Assembly: GCA_012845835.1 (NCBI GenBank) | Contig: JABAKD010000020.1 | Span: 2,118,936 to 2,182,935, forward strand | From: Undaria pinnatifida | Taxonomy: Eukaryota > Sar > Phaeophyceae > Laminariales > Alariaceae | Length of the DNA: 64,000 bases | Direction: 5' to 3' | Shown: piece after piece, positions 48,894 through 60,130 of the stretch | How positions within the stretch are numbered: position 1 is the first letter of the stretch | Layout of the letters: the number at the start of each line of letters is the position of its first letter | Notes under the pieces: generated by a model | What the model saw: only the letters and a program-made list of their open reading frames with translations | Database searches by the model: none | What the model was told of the DNA's origin: nothing | Made by a program: the position numbers and the translations under genes

Positions 48894-49017
48894 TTTTTTT
48901 TCTTCTTTTTTCCTCCGGCGGATGGGGAAAAACAAAGCTTTAGCTCACCACACTTCCACGTATTTTCATACGCGTTGTGTGTCGATTTAACTCAGTTGCT
49001 TTCGCAGCCCAACGCTA
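48894..49017 (-). mobile_element. Short retroposed sequence with 9 bp target duplication, copy 2
   Basis: On the minus strand it runs TAGCGTTGGGCTGCGAAAGC to CCGCCGGAGG and an A-rich tail. GCTCCTGAC at 48885-48893 is repeated at 49018-49026. It is nearly identical to 9448-9577 in inverse orientation. An A tail with a 9 bp duplication indicates copying through RNA by a LINE-type machinery. Confidence 0.85.
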
Positions 49018-49026
49018 GCTCCTGAC

Positions 49027-50466
49027 CTTCCATATATTTAATAAAACAAAGCTTATTTGAGTTAATACTATTACTAGAAAGTACGCCCCTGCGTGGTACT
49101 GTTTTGTAATCTTCTGGTTCCCATAATGAGCTTGCCCGTTTGAGCCTGCCGGGTCTGCAAGACTCGACGAAAGTCCCCATTACCTCCCGCAACGGTAACG
49201 CCAGCAACGATTTTGTGTCCCAAAGTCCTTCCACAGAGCGCGGCCCAATTTACCTGGAGTTTTTAGGTACGTTTGTCATGCGTTAGTTGGGGGATGTGTA
49301 TCTGCTAAATTCCGTGGGCAGAGAGTCCGAAATGTTGAGTTATTTTTTTCACAAACTTGAACTTGTGCTGGTTTACAAACAAAAAAGTCTACGGCAACGC
49401 TTGCATCGCAATCGTCACCGCAATCACCATCGAAATTGTTGACAGCAGAGCGTAGTTACCTCTTGTGGCTACGATGTGCACCAAGTTCTTCCAATGCAAT
49501 AATATCTTACCAACAATGAAAAGAGTGGACGGTGAAGACCTTCTCCAAACAATGCCAACAAGCCCCGGAACGAAAGGAAACGTTTTGACTTAATCTATCA
49601 CTGCATAAAGCGCACCGCGTCGTTTGCATGCTCAAACGCCAGTCGCATGGAGATTGTTGCCAAACTTGTCACCTGATGCGAGGCACAATCGCAGAGCTCC
49701 TAATGCAGCAAACTCAAATTGACCGATTTACATTACGCGTAATAACGAATTCGCCACTCCTGGCGTGCCATACCGTAGTGCACTACACTAGTAGCGCACC
49801 GCACGCAAGCGCTGGGACATCACGACAGTCGCGGCTTCTTTGGTGGTTGCTCCTGAGCAGCTTTCCCTACTCTGCTCGCGATCATCTGCTCCCATGGCGT
49901 AGAACATGTACAGCATACGACAAGTGCATCAGGCAGAGGGAGGCACGGGAAACGGAAGATCTTCAACGACAACAAGTAAAATCTAGGGGGACGATTGGGA
50001 ACCGGAAACTAGCCACGGACAACAGCAGTAGAAGGCATCAAATATGTTGTCTTCTCCCCCGCCCCACTAAGACAATACCACACACATTGCTTCTCATAGC
50101 AATATGTGACATCAAAGTCAAGGGAGGAGCCGTTTTACGGAGTCTGCAATCACACCCTTGACCCCCAAATAGCAAAGACAAGTTAACGTATTGGCGCTGA
50201 GGCTGTACGGTAGTACGGTAAGAAGCACTCTTCAATTCCTATGTATCACGCACATTCGAAGTCGATTGCTGCTTGAAAAAAGCTAACGCTGTGGCATCCA
50301 AGACTCTTCGTCGAAGGAGGCTACATTCACATACTATGGCAGCCTCCTCGACCAGCGAGCAACTCTTCGACACAACAGCATTGGCACGCGACGAAGAACA
50401 GTCGAGGCAGGGAATTGACCCATACAGTGCGTGCACCTCGCCCGAGCACAACCCAATATGACCTAC
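49027..50466. other. No firm gene; possible exon near 49.1-49.25 kb
   Basis: On the minus strand, after an ACTCCAG acceptor-like site at about 49255, a frame reads VNWAALCGRTLGHKIVAGVT and stays open for about 55 codons. It could be a downstream exon of the Ala-rich gene, but nothing else supports it. Confidence 0.25.
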
Positions 50467-51397
50467 CTGCACCCTTGCGATAGCCTCTGCTCGCTGCTGC
50501 GCCTCTTTGTCCGCCTGTGCTTGCGCCTGCACCTGAGCGTTCAACAACATCGCGGCCTGGCCTGTCCGTGCGGAGCTGGCCGTTGGATCTGCCGAGAACC
50601 CCACTCTGCCGGTTGTCGGTCCCGTTTTCGCCGCGGCTGTTTTCGCCGCAGCCGCCGCCGCTGCCGCCACCGCTGCTGCCGCTGACGCCGCCGCCCCTGC
50701 TGCTGTTGCCGCTGCTGCAGCCGCAGCTGTGGCCGCCGGTGCACTAGCCATCTTCATCGGCTGCCCAATGAAAGGTAGATTGCTCGCTAGCCCCCACTTG
50801 CTGCCCCGCTTGGTAGTGGTTGCGGAGGCAGGAGCGGCTGCTGTTGCCGCTGCTGATGCCGTCGCCTCGGCAGCAGCCCGCCCAGCCGCCTCGGAAGCAG
50901 CTCGCCCCGCCGCAGCAGCCACCGCCGCAGCGGCAGCTTTCGAGCGCTGAAAGTGCAGCGAAGGGAAGGCAGAGCACACTTGAGAAGGAATTTTACGCAA
51001 AATAAGTCGTGCAAAGCGTGCCTAGATCATTCTTCTACAGTAACATGAGCTGGTTCGCAAGCAAGGACGCCCCAATAAATTGCACCATCACGCCGCCACA
51101 GACCGGGAACACTCTAATATTGTAAGTGCAAAGTGCAAAAACGGACGACGCTGCTGTTTTGCATTTGACTCGCCAAATATCAGACAGACGAAGAGACGAA
51201 CTTCAACGAGGTAACGCGAGCACGGCACTCCAGATAGCGCTGCTTGACCAAACCTTCTTATCGTCGGGGCGCGACGCTTTCCGTTCTTCAGCCATAAGCG
51301 AATCGTGGAAATCCTTGGTGTCGTAGACCGACGGGTGCACCATGCGATCTGCAGGGTAGTTCGTACCTTTGTCGTCCACAGTGCAGTAGTGGCAGAT
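50467..51397 (-). CDS. Two internal exons of an unidentified gene, Ala-rich
   Basis: Exon 51397-51254 (48 codons, acceptor ACCGCAG, donor GTTTGG) has ICHYCTVDDKGTNYPADRMV and later DTKDFHDSLMAEERK. Exon 50946-50467 (160 codons, acceptor CTTTCAG, donor GTAGGT) is dominated by Ala runs around GSKWGLASNLPFIGQPMKM and ends in a Gln/Ala helix. Both are phase 0 at both ends, so they can join. The Ala-rich part may be a flexible or helical spacer. I could not identify the first or last exon or the family. Confidence 0.4.
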
Positions 51398-53600
51398 CTG
51401 CGGTAAATTAACGCGACCAAAGCGACGATCAGGACGGAGCGACGGCACCACCAGTCACCGTGTTGATATCTGCGCTTGAGCATGGCCCAGGAGAAGAACC
51501 AATTCAAAGACACAAGGAATGCAGATGATAAGCAAATAATAATAAATAAATAAATAAATAAATTGGAATTAGAGTAGTATTTGCATCCTCCCGGTACACT
51601 ACGCACAACCGACAGCAGCATACCAGTAAAAAACTATCTGAGGCATATCCTTACCTTGGCACGTGCAAAAACAATCAAGGGAGAAAAATTCATATTTTCC
51701 GCCAAAAAAACAGGTACAATCAACAAGGGTGGTGCTAAAACCGATACTGCACATGGGTTGTCCCCCGCATAGGCAGGAGCGGCTGCTTTAAACGAAGATA
51801 CTCTTGTGGGCCAGCCAACCTATGCGCTGCACCGTAAGTCCTGCGTGTGGCATTCAAGTGCAAGACAAACACGAGAACAAGCTCTATCTGGAAGTAAGGA
51901 AGCAGTCAAGGAAGCAGTCCTACACCCACGCCGGTAGAATCGAACGTTCACCGTGACCCGTTGGAGAAAAGTTTTTCTCGGAGGGCCACAATCTTGAACG
52001 CGTTTACTGTACCACGGCGGCCTTCGGCGATTCGACAAATAACCCCTTCGGGACCCAGACACAGCGACAACCAAATGACAAGCATGGTCCTCTATGGCGT
52101 GAGCGCGCCGTACAAGTATATCGGGCAGAGCGCGTGCCGTGCCATTCCTTGCGTTGAAGTTCGGGTACTCCATCTATGATACCCGACCCCAGCAGCCCGG
52201 GTTACTTCATGTGTTACCTTTTCCCCCTTTGACATAGTTTCCCTCTCACGTCTCAAAGGGATTGGTCCAACTGCTAAATCCGAAGTGAAGCGCTGTTGGG
52301 CTTCATTTTCCACACAGCGAGTATGATAAAACGGCCAAGTTTGTCTCTTGTTTTGATCACGAAACAGGTGCACTCTTCTACACGTCGTCTTGGTTTATCG
52401 GACTTAAAGGGATGAGTCAGAAATAGTTTCGACATGTCCCGGTTTGGTGGTCTCTCAGTGGTGCTATATTGGGTTTTAACAGTACATATTCGTGCGGGTG
52501 GCAGCGGCACACCGCCAGTAAGCGCACAACACAAAATAGACGGGGATTCGGTCGTACGACAGGCAAACAGAAAATAAACTGCTTCTCGCCGCCGATTCAA
52601 GAATGAATCACAGCTGAGCTAGTAGTTACCATATCTTACCCTTAGTCCTTTAGTCCACTGGCATTGGATGAGTCACCAGCAAACGAACCAAACAAATGTG
52701 ACCTGTGACTTTTCGTTTGAGTCAGTACGGAAACGGTCAGGCAAAGCATCGTCGAAAAAACGCAAAATAGATCTCGGAACGGCCACTCGCTTAATGGACG
52801 CTCTAACACCACCTGGTCCGGTGACAGGGCAGGCTTCAGCGGTGCCCGCACCTTCGGGCCTGCCATCGGCACCGGTACCATCGATGGCGATGAGGTGATG
52901 CGCCATGAGTTGCTGAAGAACTTTCTCTGTGCTAGCAGCGTGGTTGTACTATCAATAGGTGTCGCCGGGAAATACGTACCTCGTATCAAACAAGCCCTCC
53001 GATAAACGAGGGAACCCAAGTGCGAAACTAGTTGGATGGTTGGCACCGCCGCACGTAGCTACAATACCAGGTACCTAAATAGATGGCGACTTCTAGTCAG
53101 CCAACTCACAGCCCTAGAGATCGACCAATCAGCAGCAGCTGGTTTGGACCAAATATTTCGAGAAGCATTTGGTGAGGTGTGAGCGCCAGACGGCGAGCCT
53201 ATTATTAGGCGTTTTCAACCTAATCCAAACCTCCGATGCCGTACGTATTTGCCCCATGTTTTCGGTTTTCGACAGGTGGCCGGACAACAAGATCACGTCC
53301 CCACGTGCACGTATTGTACGAGTGCCAATAAAAAATTTGAGGTCGTGGCAACTTCTATAAAAAGTACATCAATAATGCTGTCATCTGTCTTTGAATTGTA
53401 GGCTTTGCCCCCTCGGTAGCATCTTCACCCAAGGCTGGGTACAAGGGCACGGTTGACGTCCACACCACACTCCTCACCCAGCAAATTAAACCACCGCAGG
53501 TATTGAGCTCGCGCCTAATTACCATCAAATGCCAACACGGCAGCATGCACAAAGCGATACGATACGAGCAATCAATTCATATCATATAGTATCATATCAT
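51398..53600. other. Possible exons of unidentified genes
   Basis: Candidates are a minus-strand frame 52906-52700 (MAHHLIAIDGTG..., possible GTCACA donor), a plus-strand frame ending at 52898 with SSKKRKID and Pro-rich sequence, and a plus-strand exon 53404-53499 (acceptor TTGTAG, donor cag|gtattg) reading FAPSVASSPKAGYKGTVDV. The two 52.7 kb frames overlap on opposite strands, so at most one is real. A TAAA microsatellite lies at 51540-51562. Confidence 0.25.
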
Positions 53601-53965
53601 GGCCGCTCACCCCGGTGGCCTACTTCAGCGGTTACCCTCGAACGCTACCGTTAATAGAGTTGATCCTGGAGTTTCAAGCCCGCGAGGGTGGGACTTTATA
53701 TTTAATCTACGAAAAAAAAACAAGGAATCAGCTGCTGAGAGCGCTTAGCACCGTGGGTAGGCGCACTTCGATGCGAGTCAGCGAGGGAAAGAAGCGCTGA
53801 GGTTTTCTCGCGAAAAACGGGAAGGCGCGTGCCGTAGTATGGAGGGGGGAGAAGAGCCTGCGTAGTGACCCCGGATCTGAGCTACGACTAGGGAGGGAGA
53901 ATAAAAAATGCGAAGATATAGACGGGATGAGCAAAAAAAAGAAAAAAAGTACACTTGAAAAAGGG
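53601..53965 (+). mobile_element. tRNA-derived SINE, copy 3
   Basis: The head GGCCGCTCACCCCGGTGGCC and GGAGTTTCAAGCCC (B-box region), the family body (GAGAGCGCTTAGC, GTGGGTAGG.GCACTTCGA, CGGATCTGAGCTACGACTAG) and an A-rich tail match the copy at 41.8 kb along about 330 bp. No target duplication is evident. Confidence 0.8.
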
Positions 53966-55565
53966 CTGTTCTTGATACCACCCGCCGGCACAACACAGAC
54001 TAAACGTACAAAATGCGTGTGCGTCACATTAAACTGTGATTTCCTCCAGAACACCAAGTGCCCGTGCTGATGTCCCATTAGCTTTCTGGTCACAAACAAC
54101 GAGAAAGGCACTTACACCGCAAATAAAGGGGTTTGACCATGCAATGCCAAGCATACTGAATACGACAATGGAACATACACAAATCAGCACACACCACAAA
54201 CTCACTGTAAAATGTCGATGCCTTCGGGGGCCACCCTCGGCACTTCTTTGGCCTTTCAGACTACTCTCAGCTCTTAATTGTCGAGGGGGAAACTATTTTT
54301 TCCGGAACGATCCCTGGACCTGCCTGGACTGCTGTTTCCCCCCCCTTTTTTTCGTTCATGTTTGAACCTGCTTCCTCGCACACCATGAGGTGAAGGCCCA
54401 AACCAAGCTCCGATAACCACAGGATCTACGTACCGCAAGCACAGCAGAACAACCAGCAATCGGCCCTGCACAAAACAGCATAGTAGATACAGCAGTATGA
54501 TCGTGTCGACCAGACAGCAGAGTGCGACACCGCAAGCAAGCAGACAATAACAAGTGCTGCTGCCAAGAGCCACCATATACGAGTGTTTTAAGTTTCCTTT
54601 TTTCCTCTTTGTTGCTGTTCTTGGAATAATGCGTAAAAGCCACCATAAACTTTACGTTTTCCAAGTATCGCTGATACTCAGCCCTGTGATGGATCGCCGT
54701 TTAGACGTAACATACTTTTTTAGAATGCAATATTTAATGGCCGCGGGGGATCCCTAAGCCATATTTTGTCAAGTAGGCGCGAGTAGGTGTTTCGCCTAAA
54801 AATACATTTGACTTGGAAATAAAGCTAAGAGTGTTACAAGCAAGATCCACTTTTCTCGGATCACGAAGGCTGACGAGAAATTGAAAAAATCGGAGATTTT
54901 TCGCCCTTTTTCCAGCCCAATACTCGACTTCTTCAAACGGCGACGAAGATTCCCCGCCCGCACTTTTTTCGGACACGAATGCAGCCTTCACTTGACGAAA
55001 TCACCTCGTGAGTCATTGTTGGTTGCCTACGACTGCTGCCCGCTGCACCCGACGCCCTCACGCGCCTCAAAGTGAAAGTGGCTAGATTCCGCGGGCGGTG
55101 GTTGCTTGTGGCGAGACGTCGCTGTCCTCAAGTAAAGTGCAAACGTTCAGTTGGGGGTTGTTTCTTTGTCCCACTTTGTGCCTTCTGAAGGTCGACTATT
55201 TTCTACCACTGCAGCACCCCAAAGTCGAGGTATAGACCTCCTTTGAAAAACTGCGGACGGCCAATCAGAATAGAATCACGAGCTGCTGTGGATGCAACAC
55301 TATGCGTAAAGACACGTTGTCTGAGGCACCCTGTAGTTGGGGTCGGAACGCCAGCGTGTTAGAAATGCGGCGTAACTGGCTGCACCAAACAAATACCTAC
55401 ATGGTAGAACTTAGAGTTAGTCGAAACCCCGGGGATGGGGGGTGGTTTAAGATCCCCCGCGGCCTAAAGGTGTGACTGACATGACCCAAAACAGCTGTCT
55501 CTTCGCTGCCACTTTAACCGCTGTTGCCGTGGTGTGTGTTTTATTAAACTGCTTCTCCGCCCATA
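53966..55565. other. No recognised gene
   Basis: Short frames only. 54881-55075 (+) is open but unrecognised. No repeat shared with the rest of the window was noticed. Confidence 0.4.
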
Positions 55566-55941
55566 GACATCCAGCAAAAACGGTGTCCTTGCCGATTCGT
55601 CATCCTACAGAGACAAAAGTTTTGTGCGAGTAGTCACAAACTTCGAAAAAGACACCGGTTTACATCGCAAGTACTACATCAAGACAAAAAGCACATACTG
55701 GCATATACCAGGGCAACCCCTTTTTGCACGACGATCGTCCAAAGAAAAAGTGCACGACTCCAAAACGCCTCCTGAACCACACACCCAGAAACCTGAACCA
55801 CACACCCAGAAACCCTTGTTCAAATCAGAAACACAACGTGAGTACCAAGGCACGATTACCGCACGCATCACAGCCCCCACACCGCCACAAGGATCAAGCA
55901 GCACGCGCAAATCAGACGAAACACAGCAGGCATGTCTCTGA
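55566..55941 (+). CDS. Candidate terminal exon of unidentified gene
   Basis: After a CCCATAG acceptor the frame reads TSSKNGVLADSSSYRDKSFV, FEKDTGLHRKYYIKTKSTYW and then a low-complexity tail with EPHTQKP twice, ending at TGA. It overlaps by a few codons the first ATG of the downstream ankyrin gene, so it may instead be part of that gene's 5' region. Confidence 0.3.
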
Positions 55942-57655
55942 TGGATGTTGCCATCGCGATGGTGGCTCGTAGTGCAAGCGCTGACACCGACGTGCGATCC
56001 GAGCACCAGCAGAAGCACCAACGGCCGAATCATCGGGAGGCGGCACGAGCAACCGCAGGAGCGACAGCAGGAGAGGCCGCAGAGGAACAGGTGAGGATAG
56101 AAGTGTGTCCCGTGAGATCACGTTCGACGACGTGCACCCCGTGAACTGAGACTGCTGTGTCGCCGATGTGGATGACGCCTTGTTGCTGTGGAATCATGTG
56201 GGCTGAAGAAAATTTAAAATTGAAAAAGCAGATTTTGTCATGTGTATGGACTCTACATTGTACAAAAGTGATGAAGGCCTGGTACGTTCGTTTTGTGTAG
56301 CAAATATTAAATCTCTGCTAAGTCCTTCCTCTCGCAAAACCTGCTGGATGTAGAGGCATCATGGCAAATTCATCCACACGACCCGCCCGCCGTGTTTCCA
56401 CCCATGATATTGGCCCATGTTGGAACTGTATTTTTGTTTTCAGGTGCTGCACAACCCGGACGTGCGTGCGGAGATCATTGCCTTCGTGGGCGGGCGGCAG
56501 CTGCAAGCGTATAAATTTGTAGGGAGGGTTTCAATGCGGTGGCGAAACACATTTTTCGAAGGGATACCACGGGAAACCGCGAGCTCCGCTATCGTGACGT
56601 CGGTTCCTCGCACGATGGAGGCGTTGGGCTTAGGTTGGAAGCCGGGCAACGGAGCACTGAAATGTGCCGCAGGAGAGGGGAATATCGAAGTACTGAATCT
56701 GTTGCTGGAATCGGAAGTACTGAAAGACGCACGTGACTTGGGCGAGTGGGGCGATGGAGTGTTCGCAGCTGCTGCGGAGGCCGGGCACACTCACGTTCTG
56801 AAGTTCTTGATCGTTGCCGGCTGCTATAAGGACCAGATGGGATTGAAGGCCTTAGAAGTCGCCGTTGAGTCGGGTAGTGCGGCCATGCTAGACTGCTGCG
56901 ACATCTCTGACCTACGTCATTCCGAAAATGGATTTGTTCTGGACGAGCAGCGCGTGGAGGCCGAGGCTATTGTGACCCCTCCTCTTAAAGAGGCGATAGC
57001 AAGCAGAGACTTGGAAATGGTGCGGTCTCTTTCGCATTTCGTGGGGGCTGCCGGGGAAAGCGGGGGATGGATGCGCGACCAAGTTCTGGAGTTTGCGGAA
57101 GATGGCGACATGGAGATGCTGCTATGCCTGGAGGATATGATCATGTGTGGGCGATATGAAGGGTTGTTCTTGGACACGTTCTGGACAGCGGTCGAACATG
57201 GCCGGTTTAGCGCGGTGGCCCAATTGTTGACTTGGTGGTCAGGAGTACCTCCTCACATGCGCGCTGAAACGGGCGGCCAGCAACTTGTCCCGGACGGCGT
57301 CCTGGTCATGGTAGCCAGACTCGGACATTTGGGAATGTTGCGGTGGTGCAAAACAAACTTTCCCTTAGTTTCCCGGGGCTTCTGCCTGTATTGCGCTTCG
57401 GTGGACGGCTGGTCGCGTGTACCCGCCGACGCCGCTGGCGCCGGGCATGTCGATTTAGTTTTGTGGTGCCTCGATAACGGGTGGGAATATGACGAGAGTT
57501 GGATGGAAGCCGCTGCGAAGGAGGGACGTTCGCATGTCATTGCGGCGTTGGTGGGGAGGGGTTTCGCCTGCCAGGTGCAAGTTGAACAGGCAGCGAGGTG
57601 TGACGAGGGTATGGAACGGTATCTTGCTGATCTTCTGCCTTGCGAGTGGCATTAA
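55932..57655 (+). CDS. F-box-like/ankyrin-repeat protein, left arm copy
   Basis: Exons 55932-56090 and 56444-57655 (eeq|gtgagg to tttcag|gtg, phase 0), 456 aa. Exon 1 gives an Ala/Gln/Arg-rich head. Exon 2 opens with LHNPDVRAEIIAFVGGRQL and FVGRVSMRWRNTFFEG, a short F-box-like helix pair, followed by degenerate ankyrin units (NGALKCAAGEGNIEVLNLLL, GVFAAAAEAGHTHVLKFLIV, LKALEVAVESGSAAMLDC, TAVEHGRFSAVAQLL, DAAGAGHVDLVLWCL, EAAAKEGRSHVIAALV). Such proteins may link ankyrin-bound targets to ubiquitin ligases; the function here is unknown. The gene lies within the left arm of the palindrome and is matched at the right. Confidence 0.8.
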
Positions 57656-58290
57656 AAATCCGTACTTGTCGTGCCGCGCAAAGGTTTGCGCTGCTGTTTC
57701 AAGGTCGCGTGGCTACAGGTATTTTTAGATTGAAAACCTGCTGCGTTGTGATCGTCGTTGAGGGAAGACGGGGCCCAAGAGACGTGAAAAGAGACGTGAA
57801 AACGCACGCGTGCATGGCGATCCATGCGTAAGGCTAGATGTTCGGAGGGAGGGACCGTCAAGGTGCTGGGTTCCTCGAGGAGATGAGGTTCTCGAGTCCT
57901 CTCTCGTTGCGCTTGCGATGTGCGGCAGACGTGCCCTCGAGCACAACACCTCAACACCAATCACCCGAAATGCTAAATGGCGCTCCTTATTAACGTGGTA
58001 ATTTCGAACGGTCTGCTGGCTTTCAACTCGTACCCCCTTTATCACACACCCCGTTTACCACCGGTGGAAAATCACCATCCAATCACATCCAATGACCCCC
58101 ACACCGCTTGAGGACGGCGATGACATGAAATCATCCACCCAAACACGCTATGTGGCAGTCCATCACCTTGGATGTAGATCCACAGGGGGGGGGGGGGTCG
58201 ACCAACACCAAACGCGAAATCCGCTGAGCAGCACGATGCCATCGGCCTCCAACTTCGTTTAACTTCCCTCGTGGTCGTGCACGAACACGT
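57656..58290. other. Arm spacer between ankyrin gene and transposase
   Basis: No gene is seen. It has two GACGTGAAAA units and a G run at 58187-58199, mirrored at 61793-61806 with a slightly different length. Confidence 0.5.
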
Positions 58291-59862
58291 CTAAACAGGA
58301 AAGAACAGGAAACCGGCAACCTCACCAACGTTTTCAATGGCCTTGCGCGCGTCCCCTAAGCAGTGCCCCGCCGGATTCGATGCTAGACCGCTGCTACTAC
58401 CTTGACTTCTAGCGGCTGGTTGGCGCTCAGCTTGTGGGTTGCCAACCACAGCCCCCTCTCCCGAAGAAATCCTCGCCGCGGCGTTGAGGCTACTCTCGAA
58501 AGTCTGTACGATGGCACGCAGAGTGTCAGGGGGGACCAGCTGCACCCCAGAGCTCACGGCCGCACGGGTCCTCTTCAACATCTCAACGTACAGGAGCCGG
58601 CGTTCCTGGCTACTCTGCCCTGTCTGCGCATCCCTCCTCTGCAGAGTACACTCTATGGTGGCGTTCTCCGGGATTGCTGGGATTGCTTGCCAAGTGTCAA
58701 CCATCGCTACGGTAGGAGCGCGTACTTGGTTTTCGTCGGACGCGCCGGCGTGGTTCCGCGCTACCATCCATTGCGGTTTGCACTCTGGTGGCCAAGCCTC
58801 TAGTTCCCTTAGGCCATTCTCTGTTAGCCAATGCCTGTTGAGTATGCCTACATGGAATTTGAACTTCGGGGTCAAACGCATGGCCTGCCAAAAGTGCCGA
58901 CAACATAGACCGAGCTCTTGCAGTGTACGGCACGAGCAGACGTGACTGCCATCCTCCATACTGCACACTATGTACTGCATCTCTCGGCCCTGACGGCTCT
59001 CAACGACGACGGCGACCGTCTCGACGCTTACCATCAAGTCGCCCAGGAACTCTAGTTTCCCTAGTGCTGAGAAACGTTCCGCCCCCTCAAGCACTTTGTT
59101 ACCACCACCACAAAAAATGGCGGCGGCGTCCATCTCTTGGGTCATGAACCTAAGCGGCCACTGCCCAAGCCCGTAACGGATGGGGGCCATGAACCTCTCC
59201 CCAAACCGCACCCCGCCAATGTCCTGAAGCTCAACAGCTGGAAGGGCGAGCCGAGCGCTGCGAAATTTCGCCCGATCTTCCTGAGCCTCGAGTGTTCCCT
59301 CGAAGAACTCAAAGACCCCTTGCAAAGAAGTCATCGCGCCGCAGACTTTCTTCATGATTTTGTTGATACCTGCCGCGGTTGGCAGGCGTGCCGAACATGG
59401 TTCGGTGGGTTGTCACAACATTGCATGAAGTGGAGAACAAGTACATAGGACAGACATCGATGGACGTCTACCACTCTTTCCAGAGGGCAGAGCAAAAAGA
59501 AGTTGAGGAAATGGGTCGCCAGCGTCGCTATTCCTAGTGTGGGCGCTGCAAAAGTATACAAGCACGCAACATGCAGCAGTGGACACGTGGCCGTGGTCGC
59601 CCCGACGAACACCGAAGCACAAAGCATACTCCGATACATGCTGACCACGCAAGGGCCCACCTTCGACTCGGCTGGAGGTGAAGGACGAAATACTGAACTT
59701 CAGCACAGAGAAAGCAGCTGCCCAGCGATGACGGTCCTTGTACAGAGTGTGCCGCAAGTACCCCTCCGCCTTCGGGTATTTCTCGACCAGCTCTTCGAAC
59801 GATTCCTCGAACCCGGACTCCGACAGCAGGCCGCGCATCTTCAGGAAGTCTCCGAAGAAAGC
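58291..59862 (-). CDS. C-terminal part of a MULE transposase, left arm copy
   Basis: Exons 59862-59661 and 59369-58291, joined as gaa g|gt to give SRVEGINKIMKKV, 426 aa. The frame FEELVEKYPKAEGYLRHTLY, DRHRWAAAF and SSRVEGINKIM matches the segment after the DDE core in Mutator-like transposases. CSCRTLQELGLCCRHFW is the SWIM zinc finger (CxC...CxH) of MULE/FAR1 proteins. The DDE core itself is absent: upstream sequence ends at the palindrome axis. SWIM domains bind DNA or protein in transposition. This truncated protein should not catalyse transposition, although the frame is intact. It may be a fragment of the element that built the palindrome. Confidence 0.75.
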
Positions 59863-60090
59863 CTATGAGTGTAGTGGGTGGGGTTACAGACAGCGACGAC
59901 GGCAGCTGCCCAGCGATGACGGTCCTTGTACAGAGTGTGCCGCAAGTACCCCTCCGCCTTCGGGTATTTCTCGACCAGCTCTTCGAACGATTCCTCGAAC
60001 TCGGACTCCGACAGCCGGCCGCGCATCTTCAGGAAGTCTCCGAAGAAAGCCTATGAGTGTAGTGGGTGGGGTTACAGACAGCGACGACGG
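59715..60090 (+). repeat. Tandem pair of 188 bp units at the palindrome centre
   Basis: CAGCTGCCCAGCGATGACGG to GTTACAGACAGCGACGACGG occurs twice (59715-59902 and 59903-60090) with two or three differences. A third, inverted copy starts at once at 60091. Confidence 0.95.
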
Positions 60091-60130
60091 CCATCGTCGC
60101 TGTCTGTAACCCCACCCACTACACTCACAG

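Larger units (their letters stand above)
55992..60090 (+). repeat. Left arm of the large inverted repeat
   Basis: Every matched feature satisfies left + right coordinate = 119992 (for example 56417/63575, 57655/62337, 58291/61701, 59355/60637), so the arms align without net indels over at least 3.6 kb. The match runs to the window end (64000 pairs with 55992), so the outer boundary is not seen. The innermost part is two tandem 188 bp units. Confidence 0.97.

Noticed and set aside
50520-50950. Plus-strand frames rich in Arg, Pro and Leu opposite the Ala-rich exon
   Set aside because: They mirror GCC/GCT codon runs of the minus-strand exon and have no independent motif.
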